Below are positions 50,498-59,221 of a DNA stretch of 64,000 nucleotides, piece by piece. The notes below the pieces were generated by a model. The model ran no database searches and was not told where the DNA came from. It was given only the letters and a program-made list of their open reading frames with translations. The DNA is taken from the NCBI RefSeq assembly GCF_900113255.1, contig NZ_FOOR01000003.1, positions 230,351 to 294,350 on the forward strand, given 5' to 3'. Each line of letters starts with the position of its first letter. Position 1 is the first letter of the stretch. The translations under genes and the position numbers were made by a program. The stretch is from Novosphingobium sp. CF614 (GTDB lineage Bacteria; Pseudomonadota; Alphaproteobacteria; Sphingomonadales; Sphingomonadaceae).

Positions 50498-52381
50498 TCA
50501 GTTCATCTTCTTGAGCAGCCAGCTGAAGTTGCCGCCCCCGCGCGAGACCAGGCCCTGGATCACGAGTTGCTGGATCGCCTGCGGGCGCCCATGCCCGTCC
50601 ACCCAGAGCGAATCCTCCACCGTCACTTCACCCGCGCCGGAGCGGAACTGCCAGTAGGAACCATCGGACAAGGCCAGGCCGGCGCCATGGCCATCGGCGG
50701 TAAGGCTGACATCGACATCCGGGCCGAGATGGAAGCGGATCGCGAAGCCCACCTTGCCGCGCTTGGCCTTGCGGCCCGAAGGCAGCAGCAAATCCTCGCC
50801 GCGCAGTTCCGATCCATCGTCGCGCAGGATCAGGATGCGGCGGTGGACAAGGCCGTAGCGCGCGGCATAGCCGTTGTGGCTCGCCTCCAGCCGGGTGGCG
50901 GTGACGCCGTTCTCCTGCGCCAGGGTCTTGCGATCGACATCGACTTCGTTGACGCCCGAACCGATCATGCCGTTGATGAGGATCGCGGTGGAATTGGCAT
51001 CGTCCAGCGTCAGCGTGGAATGTGCGGCGGTGGCGCGCAGGCCCTGCTCGAGCCGGACCGGAACGAGCCCGCCGCCGCTCGCCGCGCCGCCGCAGTTGAC
51101 GATCAGGCGATGGCCGCCATGCGACATCTCGAAAGCCAGCGTGGAGGCGCAGCCGTAGCGCGCATGGGCCGGCATCGGTGGCGGCGAAGCGTCGAACTGC
51201 AGCACGGTCCTTTGCGCGACCGCGCGCTGGTAACCCCACTGGCGCACATCGCGCAAGGGACGGGCGCGCACGCCGCTGGCCTTGATAAGCGCATCCACTT
51301 CCTCGCCGTCGACCGCCCAGCCGCCCTGCCAGGAACCCAGCGATCCGTCGCCGTGGGTCAGCGCCAGCAGCGGCGGCACCAGCATCTCCACCACGCGCTC
51401 CATTGCCGGCGGAGGCTCCCGGCGGGTGGCGTGGTAGCAGTTGCGCAGCCGCACCAGCAGCGCGATGGCTTCCATCTGCGCCAGCGGGCTGCGCGAAAGG
51501 ACGCCGCCATCGTCACCCATGAGTTCGCCCAGCGCCTTGATAAGTCCGGCTTCGCCATAGAGCCGGCGCGGCCGGCCATCGGGCAGGAGCAGGCCGGCGG
51601 CGACGATGCCGCACCAGCCGGAGACTTCGGCAAGACGATCCTCGGCCTGGGTCACATGACGGTCCAGCCAGCGCGCGGTCTCGGCGATGTGGCCCAGCGT
51701 GCGCGATCGCAGCGCCTTTTCGCCCGAGAGGATCAGCGGCGCATGGGCAAGCCAGTTCGTCAGGCGCATACCGGTGTTGCCCACGCTCCAGGCGGGGCCC
51801 TTGCCGGGCCTGGCCGGCGGCCGGGGGTTGACCTGGAGCCATGCGGACAGGATGCGTTCCGCCACGGGCGCGCCTTGTTCGCGCGCGGCGCAGGCGGCGA
51901 GATCGGTCAGCCAGGAGAAGGAATGGACGACCTTTTCGAGCGGCGGCGTGACGCGCGCGGCGCCGGCATAGTCGACCTGCGCCACCGGTGTCTTGGCGCC
52001 GTGGACCAGGAAGTGTCCGGCACGGATGGCGGTGCCCGCCACGCGGCTGCCGGGCAGGGTGTTGTTGACGGTCGCCAGCAGGCGGGTCCTGGCCTTCTTG
52101 CCCATCGGCGCGCTGAGCATCGTGCCGGGGATGCCGAGGCGATAGGCCATGCGGATCAGCCGCTCGCCCATGCCGACCGAAGGCGGCGAGAAATCGATCA
52201 GCGCCAGCGCCCGACCCGGCTCGATCTGCTCGGCGCCGACAGCGTGCTTCCGAGCGGGCGTCATGTCAGGTTCGCTCGCGCTATGGTTCAAAGCACCCTC
52301 CTCGGCCGTGGTCGACAAGGGAATCGCGCGGCGCTCCTCCGAGTTCCTGGTCTCCGGCCGTTGGCGGGTCTTGACGGGCAT
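50498..52381 (-). CDS. Heparinase II/III family protein
   Basis: 627 residues. An N-terminal alpha-helical region (about 60-330) resembles alginate-lyase/heparinase helical domains, with GLLLPDGRPRRLYGEAGLIKAL and HGDGSLGSWQGGW. The C-terminal Heparinase_II_III beta domain has HARYGCASTLAFEMSHGGHRLIVNCGG, THSTLTLDD-like HSTLTLDDANST, and HNGYAARYGLVHRRILIL. No signal peptide is visible. Members are polysaccharide lyases or uncharacterised housekeeping relatives; in sphingomonads this gene often neighbours rpe and purH, from memory, which suggests an envelope role rather than heparin use. The ATG is 3 bp after the rpe stop, so they are cotranscribed. Confidence 0.85.
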   Translation of the reverse strand: MPVKTRQRPETRNSEERRAIPLSTTAEEGALNHSASEPDMTPARKHAVGAEQIEPGRALALIDFSPPSVGMGERLIRMAYRLGIPGTMLSAPMGKKARTRLLATVNNTLPGSRVAGTAIRAGHFLVHGAKTPVAQVDYAGAARVTPPLEKVVHSFSWLTDLAACAAREQGAPVAERILSAWLQVNPRPPARPGKGPAWSVGNTGMRLTNWLAHAPLILSGEKALRSRTLGHIAETARWLDRHVTQAEDRLAEVSGWCGIVAAGLLLPDGRPRRLYGEAGLIKALGELMGDDGGVLSRSPLAQMEAIALLVRLRNCYHATRREPPPAMERVVEMLVPPLLALTHGDGSLGSWQGGWAVDGEEVDALIKASGVRARPLRDVRQWGYQRAVAQRTVLQFDASPPPMPAHARYGCASTLAFEMSHGGHRLIVNCGGAASGGGLVPVRLEQGLRATAAHSTLTLDDANSTAILINGMIGSGVNEVDVDRKTLAQENGVTATRLEASHNGYAARYGLVHRRILILRDDGSELRGEDLLLPSGRKAKRGKVGFAIRFHLGPDVDVSLTADGHGAGLALSDGSYWQFRSGAGEVTVEDSLWVDGHGRPQAIQQLVIQGLVSRGGGNFSWLLKKMN

Positions 52382-52384
52382 GAC

Positions 52385-53047
52385 CTATACCAGCCCTTTC
52401 AGCGTCTTGATATTCGCTGCGTAATGCGAAGGTCCGCCGCGGAACGTGGCCGAACCCGCCACCAGCACGTCCGCTCCCGCCGAAACGCACAGCGGTGCCG
52501 TTTTCGCATCGACGCCGCCATCCACTTCCAGCCGGATATCGCGGCCGGACTTGTCGATCATCTTCCGCACCGCCTCGATCTTGCGCAGCTGGCTGGAAAT
52601 GAAGCTCTGCCCGCCGAAACCGGGATTGACGCTCATCACCAGTACCAGGTCGATCTCCTCGATCAGGTAGTCCAACGTCTTGGCGGGTGTCGCCGGGTTG
52701 AGCGAGATGCCCGCCTGCTTGCCCAGGTCCTTGATCGTCTGGACCGTGCGGTGGACGTGCGGCCCCGCCTCCGGATGAACGGTGATGACATCCGCCCCGG
52801 CCTCGGCGAAAGCCTCAAGGTAGACGTCGACCGGCGAGATCATCAGGTGGACGTCGAAGCATTTGGCCGAATGCGGGCGCAGCGCCTTCACCACCGCCGG
52901 GCCGATGGTGATGTTGGGCACGAAATGACCGTCCATCACATCCACGTGGATCCAGTCGGCGCCGGCTTCGTCGATGGCGCGCACTTCCTCGCCCAGACGC
53001 GCGAAATCGGCGGACAGGATCGACGGTGAGATCAGGGGAACGGTCAT
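52385..53047 (-). CDS. rpe: Ribulose-phosphate 3-epimerase
   Basis: 220 residues, TIM barrel. Interconverts ribulose 5-phosphate and xylulose 5-phosphate. Signatures: [20 protein letters not shown], the metal/catalytic [42 protein letters not shown] and [12 protein letters not shown] with the second catalytic Asp. Start ATG 53047 gives the standard N-terminus MTVPLISPS; a longer reading frame to 53131 adds unrelated residues. It precedes the heparinase-like gene by 3 bp. Confidence 0.96.
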   Translation of the reverse strand: MTVPLISPSILSADFARLGEEVRAIDEAGADWIHVDVMDGHFVPNITIGPAVVKALRPHSAKCFDVHLMISPVDVYLEAFAEAGADVITVHPEAGPHVHRTVQTIKDLGKQAGISLNPATPAKTLDYLIEEIDLVLVMSVNPGFGGQSFISSQLRKIEAVRKMIDKSGRDIRLEVDGGVDAKTAPLCVSAGADVLVAGSATFRGGPSHYAANIKTLKGLV

Positions 53048-53413
53048 GCAGGTAAAGCGAAACTCCTTAACGCGGAAGAATAGGGCACCACATCTGGGGT
53101 GGACAAGCGGGCGAATGCTCGTTTTCCACACGGGATATGGGTCAATGGGCAGGACGGGAGCAGTATTTGGGGACGTATCCGGCGCGCGGGCGGCACGGCG
53201 GTGCCGGTTGCACGCACCGCAACGGACAATTCAGTCGTCATTCACGGCCCTGCCGGCATTCACGCAGGTAAAGCGAACGGGTTTTCGCATATATTGCAAC
53301 ACCCGGCGGCCGTGACGGTCAGGGGACTATCCGTGCAGGATCCGTTATGGGCGGAACATGGGCGGACCGATCCCGACAGGCCGATCGGACGAAAGCGACA
53401 GGAATGGATATGA
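53048..53413. other. Divergent gap with an 18-bp direct repeat
   Basis: 366 bp between the divergent rpe and DUF2141 genes. TCAyGCAGGTAAAGCGAA occurs at 53044-53061 (covering the rpe start) and again at 53260-53277. A tatatt box near 53291 is a possible -10 for the DUF2141 gene. Short ORFs here have no recognisable family. Confidence 0.45.
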
Positions 53414-53905
53414 ATGATTAGGGGAATTCTGGCGGGGTTAACGGTTCTCGGCGCGATGGGCCTTGCCATGCCTGCGCCCGCGTGGGCCCAGTACCGCAAC
53501 GAAATCCGCAACGACATGGGCAAGTGCGCCGCCGGCTCCGGCCCGGCGGTGATGGTGACGGTGGACGGCGTCAAGTCCTCGCAAGGCAAGCTGCGCATCC
53601 AGACTTACCGGGCCACGTCATCGGAATGGCTGCAGAAGGGCAAGTGGCTTTCGCGCATAGAGGTTCCGGCGCGCGCCGGGACGATGAGCTTCTGCGTGCC
53701 GGTTCCCGCCTCGGGCACTTATGGCGTCGCGGTGCGCCACGATCTCAACGGCAATGGCAAGACCGACATCGCATCCGACGGGGGCGCCATGTCGAACAAC
53801 CCTTCGATCAACATCTTCAACCTTGGCAAGCCGAGCTATACCAAGGTCGGCGTGCCGGTGGGCGATGGCGTGAAGTCGATCCGGATCCAGATGAAGTACA
53901 TGTAA
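53414..53905 (+). CDS. DUF2141 family secreted protein
   Basis: 163 residues. Signal peptide with cleavage near AWA-QYRNE (residues about 1-26), then a beta-rich domain with VMVTVDGVKSSQGKLRIQTY, GTYGVAVRHDLNGNGKTDI (an Asp/Asn-rich loop typical of DUF2141, perhaps Ca-binding) and SNNPSINIFNLGKPSYTKVGV. Two cysteines could form a disulfide in the periplasm. Function unknown. It is common in sphingomonads and Bacteroidetes. Confidence 0.85.
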   Translation: MIRGILAGLTVLGAMGLAMPAPAWAQYRNEIRNDMGKCAAGSGPAVMVTVDGVKSSQGKLRIQTYRATSSEWLQKGKWLSRIEVPARAGTMSFCVPVPASGTYGVAVRHDLNGNGKTDIASDGGAMSNNPSINIFNLGKPSYTKVGVPVGDGVKSIRIQMKYM

Positions 53906-53909
53906 AGGC

Positions 53910-54671
53910 CTACTCAGCCCCTCGGGCGGCGATGATGGCGCGGGCGTCCACCAGATCCTGCGGCTTGTCGACATCGACGGCGGCAAGGCCGTCGCGTGCC
54001 GCCACCAGGCTGGCGGAAATGCCGATCCGGCGGCCGAGCGCGGCGATCGCCTCGGCCAGCGTCAGGCGCCCCATGGCATAGCTGGCCAGCATGCCGAAGC
54101 CGAGCCGCGCGGCGATGCGCCAAGGGCGCTTGCGATCGGCCTCGACCATCTTCCAGGTCTCGATAGCGGCGCTGGCCCGCGTGCTGGCCAACAGGAACAG
54201 GTTGCAGCCCGACCACTGCCCGTCGGCGAAGCGCAAGTACGTGCGCCGGCTGCCAGGCATCGCCGCCTCGATCGCCTCGCGCCGGGCCAGGAGGACAGCG
54301 ACATCGGCGGATCGCGGCGCATCCTTGATGAAGTCGGTCACCCATTCGGGCCGCAGCAGCGCGTGATCGGCGGTCGTCACCAGCAGCGGCGCGCCGAGCC
54401 GTTCCAGCCCAAAGGCAACGCTGGCGCTGGGTCCTTCGGCCGCCAGCAGCACCTCGCAGTCCAGCGCGCGGGCCAAGTCCATCACTTGCGGGTCCGAAGC
54501 GCAGACGGCGATGCGTTCGATGCCGGCGCCGCGCAGCGCCGCGACCACGTGCCCAAGCATCGGCCGGCCCTCCAGCAGGACCAGCGCCTTGTGCCAGAGG
54601 CCTTCCGACGCGGCCACCGGATCGGGCGGTCCGGGCCGCGATCCCGCCAGGATCAACGCCGCGGGATTCAC
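53910..54671 (-). CDS. MobA-like NTP transferase domain protein
   Basis: 253 residues; GTG start at 54671 overlapping the previous stop (GTGA). The N-terminal nucleotide-binding segment ALILAGSRPGPPDPVA is a variant of the LAGGxGxR loop, followed by HKALVLLEGRPMLGHVVAAL (with the Lys), ERIAVCASDP and LLVTTADHALLRPEWV, where the Asp binds metal. It ends with VDVDKPQDL, a common feature of MobA/IspD-like nucleotidyltransferases. It probably activates a phosphorylated head group as a CDP or similar derivative. Cotranscribed with the Tam41-like and lipid-kinase genes. Confidence 0.82.
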   Translation of the reverse strand: MNPAALILAGSRPGPPDPVAASEGLWHKALVLLEGRPMLGHVVAALRGAGIERIAVCASDPQVMDLARALDCEVLLAAEGPSASVAFGLERLGAPLLVTTADHALLRPEWVTDFIKDAPRSADVAVLLARREAIEAAMPGSRRTYLRFADGQWSGCNLFLLASTRASAAIETWKMVEADRKRPWRIAARLGFGMLASYAMGRLTLAEAIAALGRRIGISASLVAARDGLAAVDVDKPQDLVDARAIIAARGAE

Positions 54672-55591
54672 CTTGCGCGGCCTCGCGCGTCGCGATGGCG
54701 CCAGACCTGCCAGAGCACCCCGGGCGCGGCGAGCACGGGATGGCGTTCGCGCCAGGGCGTCATGGCCACGCTCACGCCGGTGTGGCGCTCGATCTTCCAG
54801 GCGGCATAGCGCGCGGCGCCGTCGAAAGTGGTCGAGGCCTTGAGCAGGCGCAGCACGTTGTAGGGTTTGCCCAGGCGCCGCCGGTGTTTCCACCAGCCCA
54901 GCAGCCGCGCCCGCTGCGCGGGTTCCAGGGCGGGCCGGATGGTGCCGGCAGCGCCCCGCGCGAAGCCGATCCCGTCCGACAGAAGAGCCAGGGGCAAGAG
55001 CCCATCGAAATGCGCGCGATTGGCGGAGAGGATCGAATCCTCGCGGCCCGCCGCCTCGACCCTGAACTCGGCCGCGTAAGTGGCGCGGAACAAGGCGCGC
55101 CAGTAATCCTCCGGCGTCCCGGCCTCTGGCCCCAGCGCGACGGCAAGACGTGCGGCGGTGCGCGCTGCCTGCGCTACCGCCGCCGCAATGGCGGCGCCGG
55201 CCGGCGCGTCGCGCTCCCAGGCGAGTGCGCTGGGCTGGACGAAGCGGGCCCAGACCGTGGTATCCAACAGTTCCCCGGCAGCGGCGGCGCGGAACGTATC
55301 GAGTGCCATCGTCGCCACTTTGGCGCGCAGCGTGGTGCCGCCGTGCTGCCATTCATGGTAGCTGACCCGAGGCCAGATCTTTTCTTCCTGGGGCGCCGCC
55401 GTGAGCACGTAGAAATCCAGCACGCCTTCCAGCGAGCCGGTGCGCAAGTTGGAACCGTAGAACAGCACGCCCAGTGCATCGACCGGCACCAGTCGCTCGG
55501 CGAAGGCGCGCACTTCGGGTTCGACCGGCCTGCCGAGCGCCGCGGCGATCCGCTCGTCGAGATCTTCTGGAACGTCGAAATCTTCGCTCAT
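54668..55591 (-). CDS. Tam41-like/hypothetical lipid-pathway protein
   Basis: 307 residues from ATG 55591 (cgggag ribosome binding site; a TTG 18 bp upstream is possible). Near residue 45 it has LGVLFYGSNLRTGSLEGVLDFYVLT, a nucleotidyltransferase-like G-S-(x)n-D-x-Y/F pattern. This resembles the fold of Tam41 phosphatidate cytidylyltransferases; the similarity is by eye and limited. The C-terminal half is helical with many Arg and Trp and no clear membrane helix. Its stop overlaps the NTP transferase gene. Proposed role: head-group or CDP-lipid chemistry with the adjacent lipid kinase. Confidence 0.6.
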   Translation of the reverse strand: MSEDFDVPEDLDERIAAALGRPVEPEVRAFAERLVPVDALGVLFYGSNLRTGSLEGVLDFYVLTAAPQEEKIWPRVSYHEWQHGGTTLRAKVATMALDTFRAAAAGELLDTTVWARFVQPSALAWERDAPAGAAIAAAVAQAARTAARLAVALGPEAGTPEDYWRALFRATYAAEFRVEAAGREDSILSANRAHFDGLLPLALLSDGIGFARGAAGTIRPALEPAQRARLLGWWKHRRRLGKPYNVLRLLKASTTFDGAARYAAWKIERHTGVSVAMTPWRERHPVLAAPGVLWQVWRHRDARGRAR

Positions 55592-55656
55592 GCCGCCATG
55601 CTCCCGCAACGACGCCGGATAATCAAGCGATCAGCATGCGCCTCGGGACTCGCGCC

Positions 55657-56631
55657 TCAAGGCACCACGAAAGTGAGCTGCGGACCCTCGCCGAGCATGT
55701 AGCGGCCGGCGGGAAAGGTCTCTCCGTCCAGGATGAAGGGACCAGCCACATCGAGTTCCAGTTCGTTCGCGTGGAAACGCTGCGCGCCGTTGCGGGTCAG
55801 GAAGCGGCTGTTGAAGCCGAACAGGATCGCCGGCAGCATGGCGATGATCCAGCGCACGGGCCAGTCGATTACCGCAAGCTTCATTCCTGGCGCGGGGTCG
55901 CGGCCGAATGGGCGGGCGCCAAGCGGGAACTTCTCGAACGTGGTGGCAACCATCAGATAACGCTCATCGGCATGGCCGGGACCGGTATAGGGCAGGCGAA
56001 CACCGGTCCGGCGGTCGACGATACGGGTCGGCGTGCACTGGCGCCAGGGATTGCCGGCGCGGCCGAACAGCGTCTGGAGGATGCCCCACAGGATCGTCAG
56101 GCCCACGGCAAAGCTGTTGAAGGCACCCCGGCGGTGCGCTTCCTGCCCAGCCTCGGTAGCGATCGAGAAGGCGCCGGTGCCCAGGATGAAGCCTTGCACG
56201 CGGCGGGCATCGGCTCCCTCTTCGGCCGGCGAAATGCGCAAGGGACGGCGCGTGACGGTATGGCCCCGGTGCGCGGCGGCCAGTGCTTCGGCCAGCGACC
56301 AGTGGTTGGGCAGGCCCAGATCCACCGTCAGCGCATTGGTCTTGCCCTTGGGAAGGACAATCAGCGTCGGCCAGATATCCCCGAAGACATCGGACCCGCA
56401 CGACAGCACATCGCGCACGGTGCCGTCACCGCCGTCGACCACCAGGTAGTCGATTCCCCGGCGTGCAAAGCCGGCCAGCGTATGGTACAGTTCCTCGCGA
56501 GTGCGCGGGGTTTCGGTGAGGATATTGGAGCAGTCCGCCATTTCCGGGGCCACGCCCTGGTTGCGGTGGCTGCGCGGGTTGCGCACGATGCCCACGAGCG
56601 GAACGGCACGCCCACGCCGAACTGGACGCAC
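55657..56631 (-). CDS. Diacylglycerol/lipid kinase family protein
   Basis: 324 residues from a GTG at 56631 (in-frame GTG 56733 would add 34 residues across a promoter-like, AT-rich palindrome and is disfavoured). The DAGK catalytic domain opens VPLVGIVRNPRSHRNQG and has the signature YLVVDGGDGTVRDVLS (GGDGT). LPKGKTNALTVDLGLP, with GKTNALT in place of the usual GTGNDFA, binds nucleotide. It phosphorylates a lipid alcohol: diacylglycerol, or ceramide in sphingolipid-making bacteria. Next in the operon are the Tam41-like and NTP-transferase genes. Confidence 0.85.
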   Translation of the reverse strand: MRPVRRGRAVPLVGIVRNPRSHRNQGVAPEMADCSNILTETPRTREELYHTLAGFARRGIDYLVVDGGDGTVRDVLSCGSDVFGDIWPTLIVLPKGKTNALTVDLGLPNHWSLAEALAAAHRGHTVTRRPLRISPAEEGADARRVQGFILGTGAFSIATEAGQEAHRRGAFNSFAVGLTILWGILQTLFGRAGNPWRQCTPTRIVDRRTGVRLPYTGPGHADERYLMVATTFEKFPLGARPFGRDPAPGMKLAVIDWPVRWIIAMLPAILFGFNSRFLTRNGAQRFHANELELDVAGPFILDGETFPAGRYMLGEGPQLTFVVP

Positions 56632-56703
56632 GTGTACGCGTTGGACCCGATGACCCGCCTTGGGAAGCGCAGTGAATTCGTAAATAGTACCTTGCACGGG
56701 ACC

Positions 56704-56760
56704 GCATATATATGCAGTCTCGCGCGAAATCACCCCACCATCGCATGAATGCCAGATTAA
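56704..56760 (-). promoter_or_regulatory. Palindrome and CtrA-like site upstream of the lipid kinase
   Basis: A 12-bp perfect palindrome GCATATATATGC (56704-56715) and, at 56746-56760 on the minus strand, TTAA-N7-TTCA, one mismatch from the CtrA consensus TTAA-N7-TTAA. Both lie in the 165-bp gap (56632-56796) between the GT4 and lipid-kinase genes, where an internal promoter is likely. A one-mismatch 8-base site can occur by chance, so this is a weak call. Confidence 0.3.
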
Positions 56761-56796
56761 CTCTGCATTTTTATGGCAGTTTTGTGCTGTAGACTG

Positions 56797-57924
56797 TCAT
56801 TCATCGGTCGTATTCCGGTCTTGCTTCTTGCCTTGAGGCAAGTCCTTCATCCGGGTTACGATCGCTTCGCCGGCCTCGCGAAACCGGGCGAGAGAAAACC
56901 GTTCCAGCACGCGTGCGCGCCCCGCCGTGCCCATTGCCGCCAGCCGCGCCGGGTCGGTTTCCAGCATGGTGTGCAGGGCAAGGGCCAGGGCGGCTTCGTC
57001 CTGTGGCGGAACGATCAGCCCGGTTTCCCCCTCGATCACGGTGAACGGCAGTTCTCCGGTTGCCGAGACGATCACCGGCAATGCCGCCTGCATGGCTTCG
57101 TGGGCGGCGATGCAAAAGCCTTCCCGCCGCGACGGCTGGAGATAGAGGTGCAGTCCGGCGAGGAAACCTGGCGGATCGCTGGTGAAGCCGGGCCAGTTCA
57201 ACCAGTCTTCCACCCCGGCCGCAAGCGCGGCATTCTTCAAACGCGCTTCCTCGGCGCCTTCGCCGGCTATGGCGATGGTGAAGGGCACCGGCGGCGTGAA
57301 GCCGTCCCGCTTGAGTTGGGCGAGCGCGCCGATCAGCACGTCATAGCCCTTTGCCGGGTGAAGGCGCCCCAGACTGCCCAATCGCAGCGTTTCGCCGGCC
57401 TGCCACGGACGGGCTAGCGGGGCGTTGGGATCGCCATGGAAGATTGGCCAAGTGAACATCCGTTCCGGTTCGATGCGCAGGCGCTTCAGGGTCAGTTCGG
57501 CGACCTGGTGCGAATCGGCCACCCACAGTGCGGAGCGATGACGGCCCCAGCGCAGCAGACGTTCGTTCCATGGTTTGAGATAGGCATTGTGCTGCCAGCT
57601 CACGACGGGCAGGCGCAGCCTGGCGCCCGCTACCTGGCCCAGCAGCGTCGCGCGCGAAAGAGATGTCCACAAATGCGTCGCCCGCCAAGCGCGCATCTCG
57701 CGTTGCAGCCAGAGCAGCGCCGCAAGGTGATCCTTCTCACCGCCTTCGCGGATAGAAACGTCCACACCTGCCGCCTCCAGGGCAGGCAGCGCCTTGCCGT
57801 TGCGGCGGGTCAACACCAGCACGCGCACCTGTGCGCCGGCGCCCTGCAGGACCCGCACGATGGCCGGTACCGGCGATGCCGCGCCGCCGCCTTCGAGCGA
57901 GTTGATGACATAGGCGATGCGCAT
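56797..57924 (-). CDS. GT4 family glycosyltransferase
   Basis: 375 residues with a GT-B fold. The N-terminal domain starts MRIAYVINSLEGGGAASPVP (the GGG donor/acceptor loop). The C-terminal domain has LGSLGRLHPAKGYDVLIGAL, IAGEGAEEARL and the retaining EX7E-type motif in PSRREGFCIAAHEAMQAALPVI. It transfers a sugar from a nucleotide donor to a lipid or glycan acceptor at the cytoplasmic face of the inner membrane. It follows the glycerophosphotransferase-like gene by 6 bp. Confidence 0.9.
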   Translation of the reverse strand: MRIAYVINSLEGGGAASPVPAIVRVLQGAGAQVRVLVLTRRNGKALPALEAAGVDVSIREGGEKDHLAALLWLQREMRAWRATHLWTSLSRATLLGQVAGARLRLPVVSWQHNAYLKPWNERLLRWGRHRSALWVADSHQVAELTLKRLRIEPERMFTWPIFHGDPNAPLARPWQAGETLRLGSLGRLHPAKGYDVLIGALAQLKRDGFTPPVPFTIAIAGEGAEEARLKNAALAAGVEDWLNWPGFTSDPPGFLAGLHLYLQPSRREGFCIAAHEAMQAALPVIVSATGELPFTVIEGETGLIVPPQDEAALALALHTMLETDPARLAAMGTAGRARVLERFSLARFREAGEAIVTRMKDLPQGKKQDRNTTDE

Positions 57925-57930
57925 CGTGGT

Positions 57931-59130
57931 TCAGATTCCTTCCTGGGCCAGGAAGTCGATGATCGCATGCGCGGCGCGGCGCGAAGCCGGCTCGGCAGTG
58001 ATCGAAAATGTATCGTCCAGCATCATCTTCTGCACCGGAAGATAGCGCGCATGGCTGGCCAAGGCCTGTTCCACCGAGGCCAGAATGTCTGCGCCCGGGC
58101 CGATTACCGGGCCGGCCTGCCAGTGGGCATAGTCCGGGTTGCCCTGCCACGGCGTTGCATGGGCATCCAGGAACAGGCAGGGCCGGGGCCGATAGAGAAA
58201 CTCGTAAACCTGGCTGCTCACGTCACCGATGTAGACATCGGCCATGTTGGTATAGGTCATGTCGGTGGAAGCGCGGCTTCCGGGATCGACCAGGATGTTC
58301 GGCGCCCGCACGAAACGCAGGGGCGGCGGGCGCATCCGGCGCACCGCAGGTGGATTGATCGTTACCGTCCACTTGCGCGCGAACATCATGACGTGCGGCG
58401 CGAAGATGAGGTTGAACCGGTCCGAAGCGAAAAACGCCTCCAGCACGTCCATCCCCATCTTGTACCAGCTCGACAATCGGGGGGAGGGGTGCGGATTGTA
58501 GAGCACGGTCGGGCGCGCCGGTTCTGCGAATGCAAGATTTGCCCGGTTGTCCGCGCAGAGGTCGAACTTGGAGTATCCGACCACGCGGATGCGCCCCGGT
58601 TCGACACCGGCATCCTCGATCAGCCGCCGCGCGATCTTGGAACCCGCCACCAGAACGAGATCGAAGCGCGCGCTTTCCGGTCCAAAGCCGATCGCGCGAT
58701 CGCCGGCGCCGTGGCGCGTATGGATGATCTTCAGCGCGTCGAGACCATAATGCGTCCTGAGCAGCAGCGAGGTCTTTTCCGAGACTACGAGCGCGTCAAA
58801 GCCCCTGAAGAAATCCAGATTGTCCCTGTAGACAAGCAATTTGCGGGCCGGAAGCAGACCTTCCAAGCCATGTTGGAGCAGACGTGAGACACCCGACCGC
58901 AGGCCAAGCCTCGCCAGGTCGCACAAGGCCAGGTCCGCGCCGGCGATTTCGCGCACCCGGTGCTCGATGACATCCTCGGTGACCGCCAGAGTGATCCGGG
59001 CCATGCCCCGGCGCGCCATCTCAAGCGCGATCGGCAGGCTATGGGCAATCTGGTGAGTCTGGTCGTGATTGAAGAGGAAACATATCCTGGCCACGATGCC
59101 GGGCGCTATCCGATTTGCCTCAGCTTGCAT
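57931..59130 (-). CDS. CDP-glycerol glycerophosphotransferase-like protein
   Basis: 399 residues. RICFLFNHDQTHQIAHSLPIA at the start and TRHGAGDRAIGFGPESARFDLVLV are typical of the CDP-glycerol/CDP-ribitol polymerase family. VLYNPHPSPRLSSWYKMG and the late signature YTNMADVYIGDVSSQVYEFLYRPRPCLFLD carry the conserved DVSS and E residues. Members add phosphoglycerol units to teichoic-like polymers or capsules. In a Gram-negative genome this suggests a phosphoglycerol-substituted glycan or lipid. Start may be GTG 59094 instead of 59130. First gene of the minus-strand envelope operon. Confidence 0.85.
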   Translation of the reverse strand: MQAEANRIAPGIVARICFLFNHDQTHQIAHSLPIALEMARRGMARITLAVTEDVIEHRVREIAGADLALCDLARLGLRSGVSRLLQHGLEGLLPARKLLVYRDNLDFFRGFDALVVSEKTSLLLRTHYGLDALKIIHTRHGAGDRAIGFGPESARFDLVLVAGSKIARRLIEDAGVEPGRIRVVGYSKFDLCADNRANLAFAEPARPTVLYNPHPSPRLSSWYKMGMDVLEAFFASDRFNLIFAPHVMMFARKWTVTINPPAVRRMRPPPLRFVRAPNILVDPGSRASTDMTYTNMADVYIGDVSSQVYEFLYRPRPCLFLDAHATPWQGNPDYAHWQAGPVIGPGADILASVEQALASHARYLPVQKMMLDDTFSITAEPASRRAAHAIIDFLAQEGI

Positions 59131-59221
59131 AGCGAGACCGGCGGCGCTTCCAACAGATCAGTGGCACTATCGCCTGTCAACGACTTGCGATCGGGCACAT
59201 TCTGGTACAGACGCCGCAGCC

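Noticed and set aside
53099..53413. A 104-codon ORF upstream of the DUF2141 gene
   Set aside because: No family resemblance or ribosome binding site, and it covers the promoter region.
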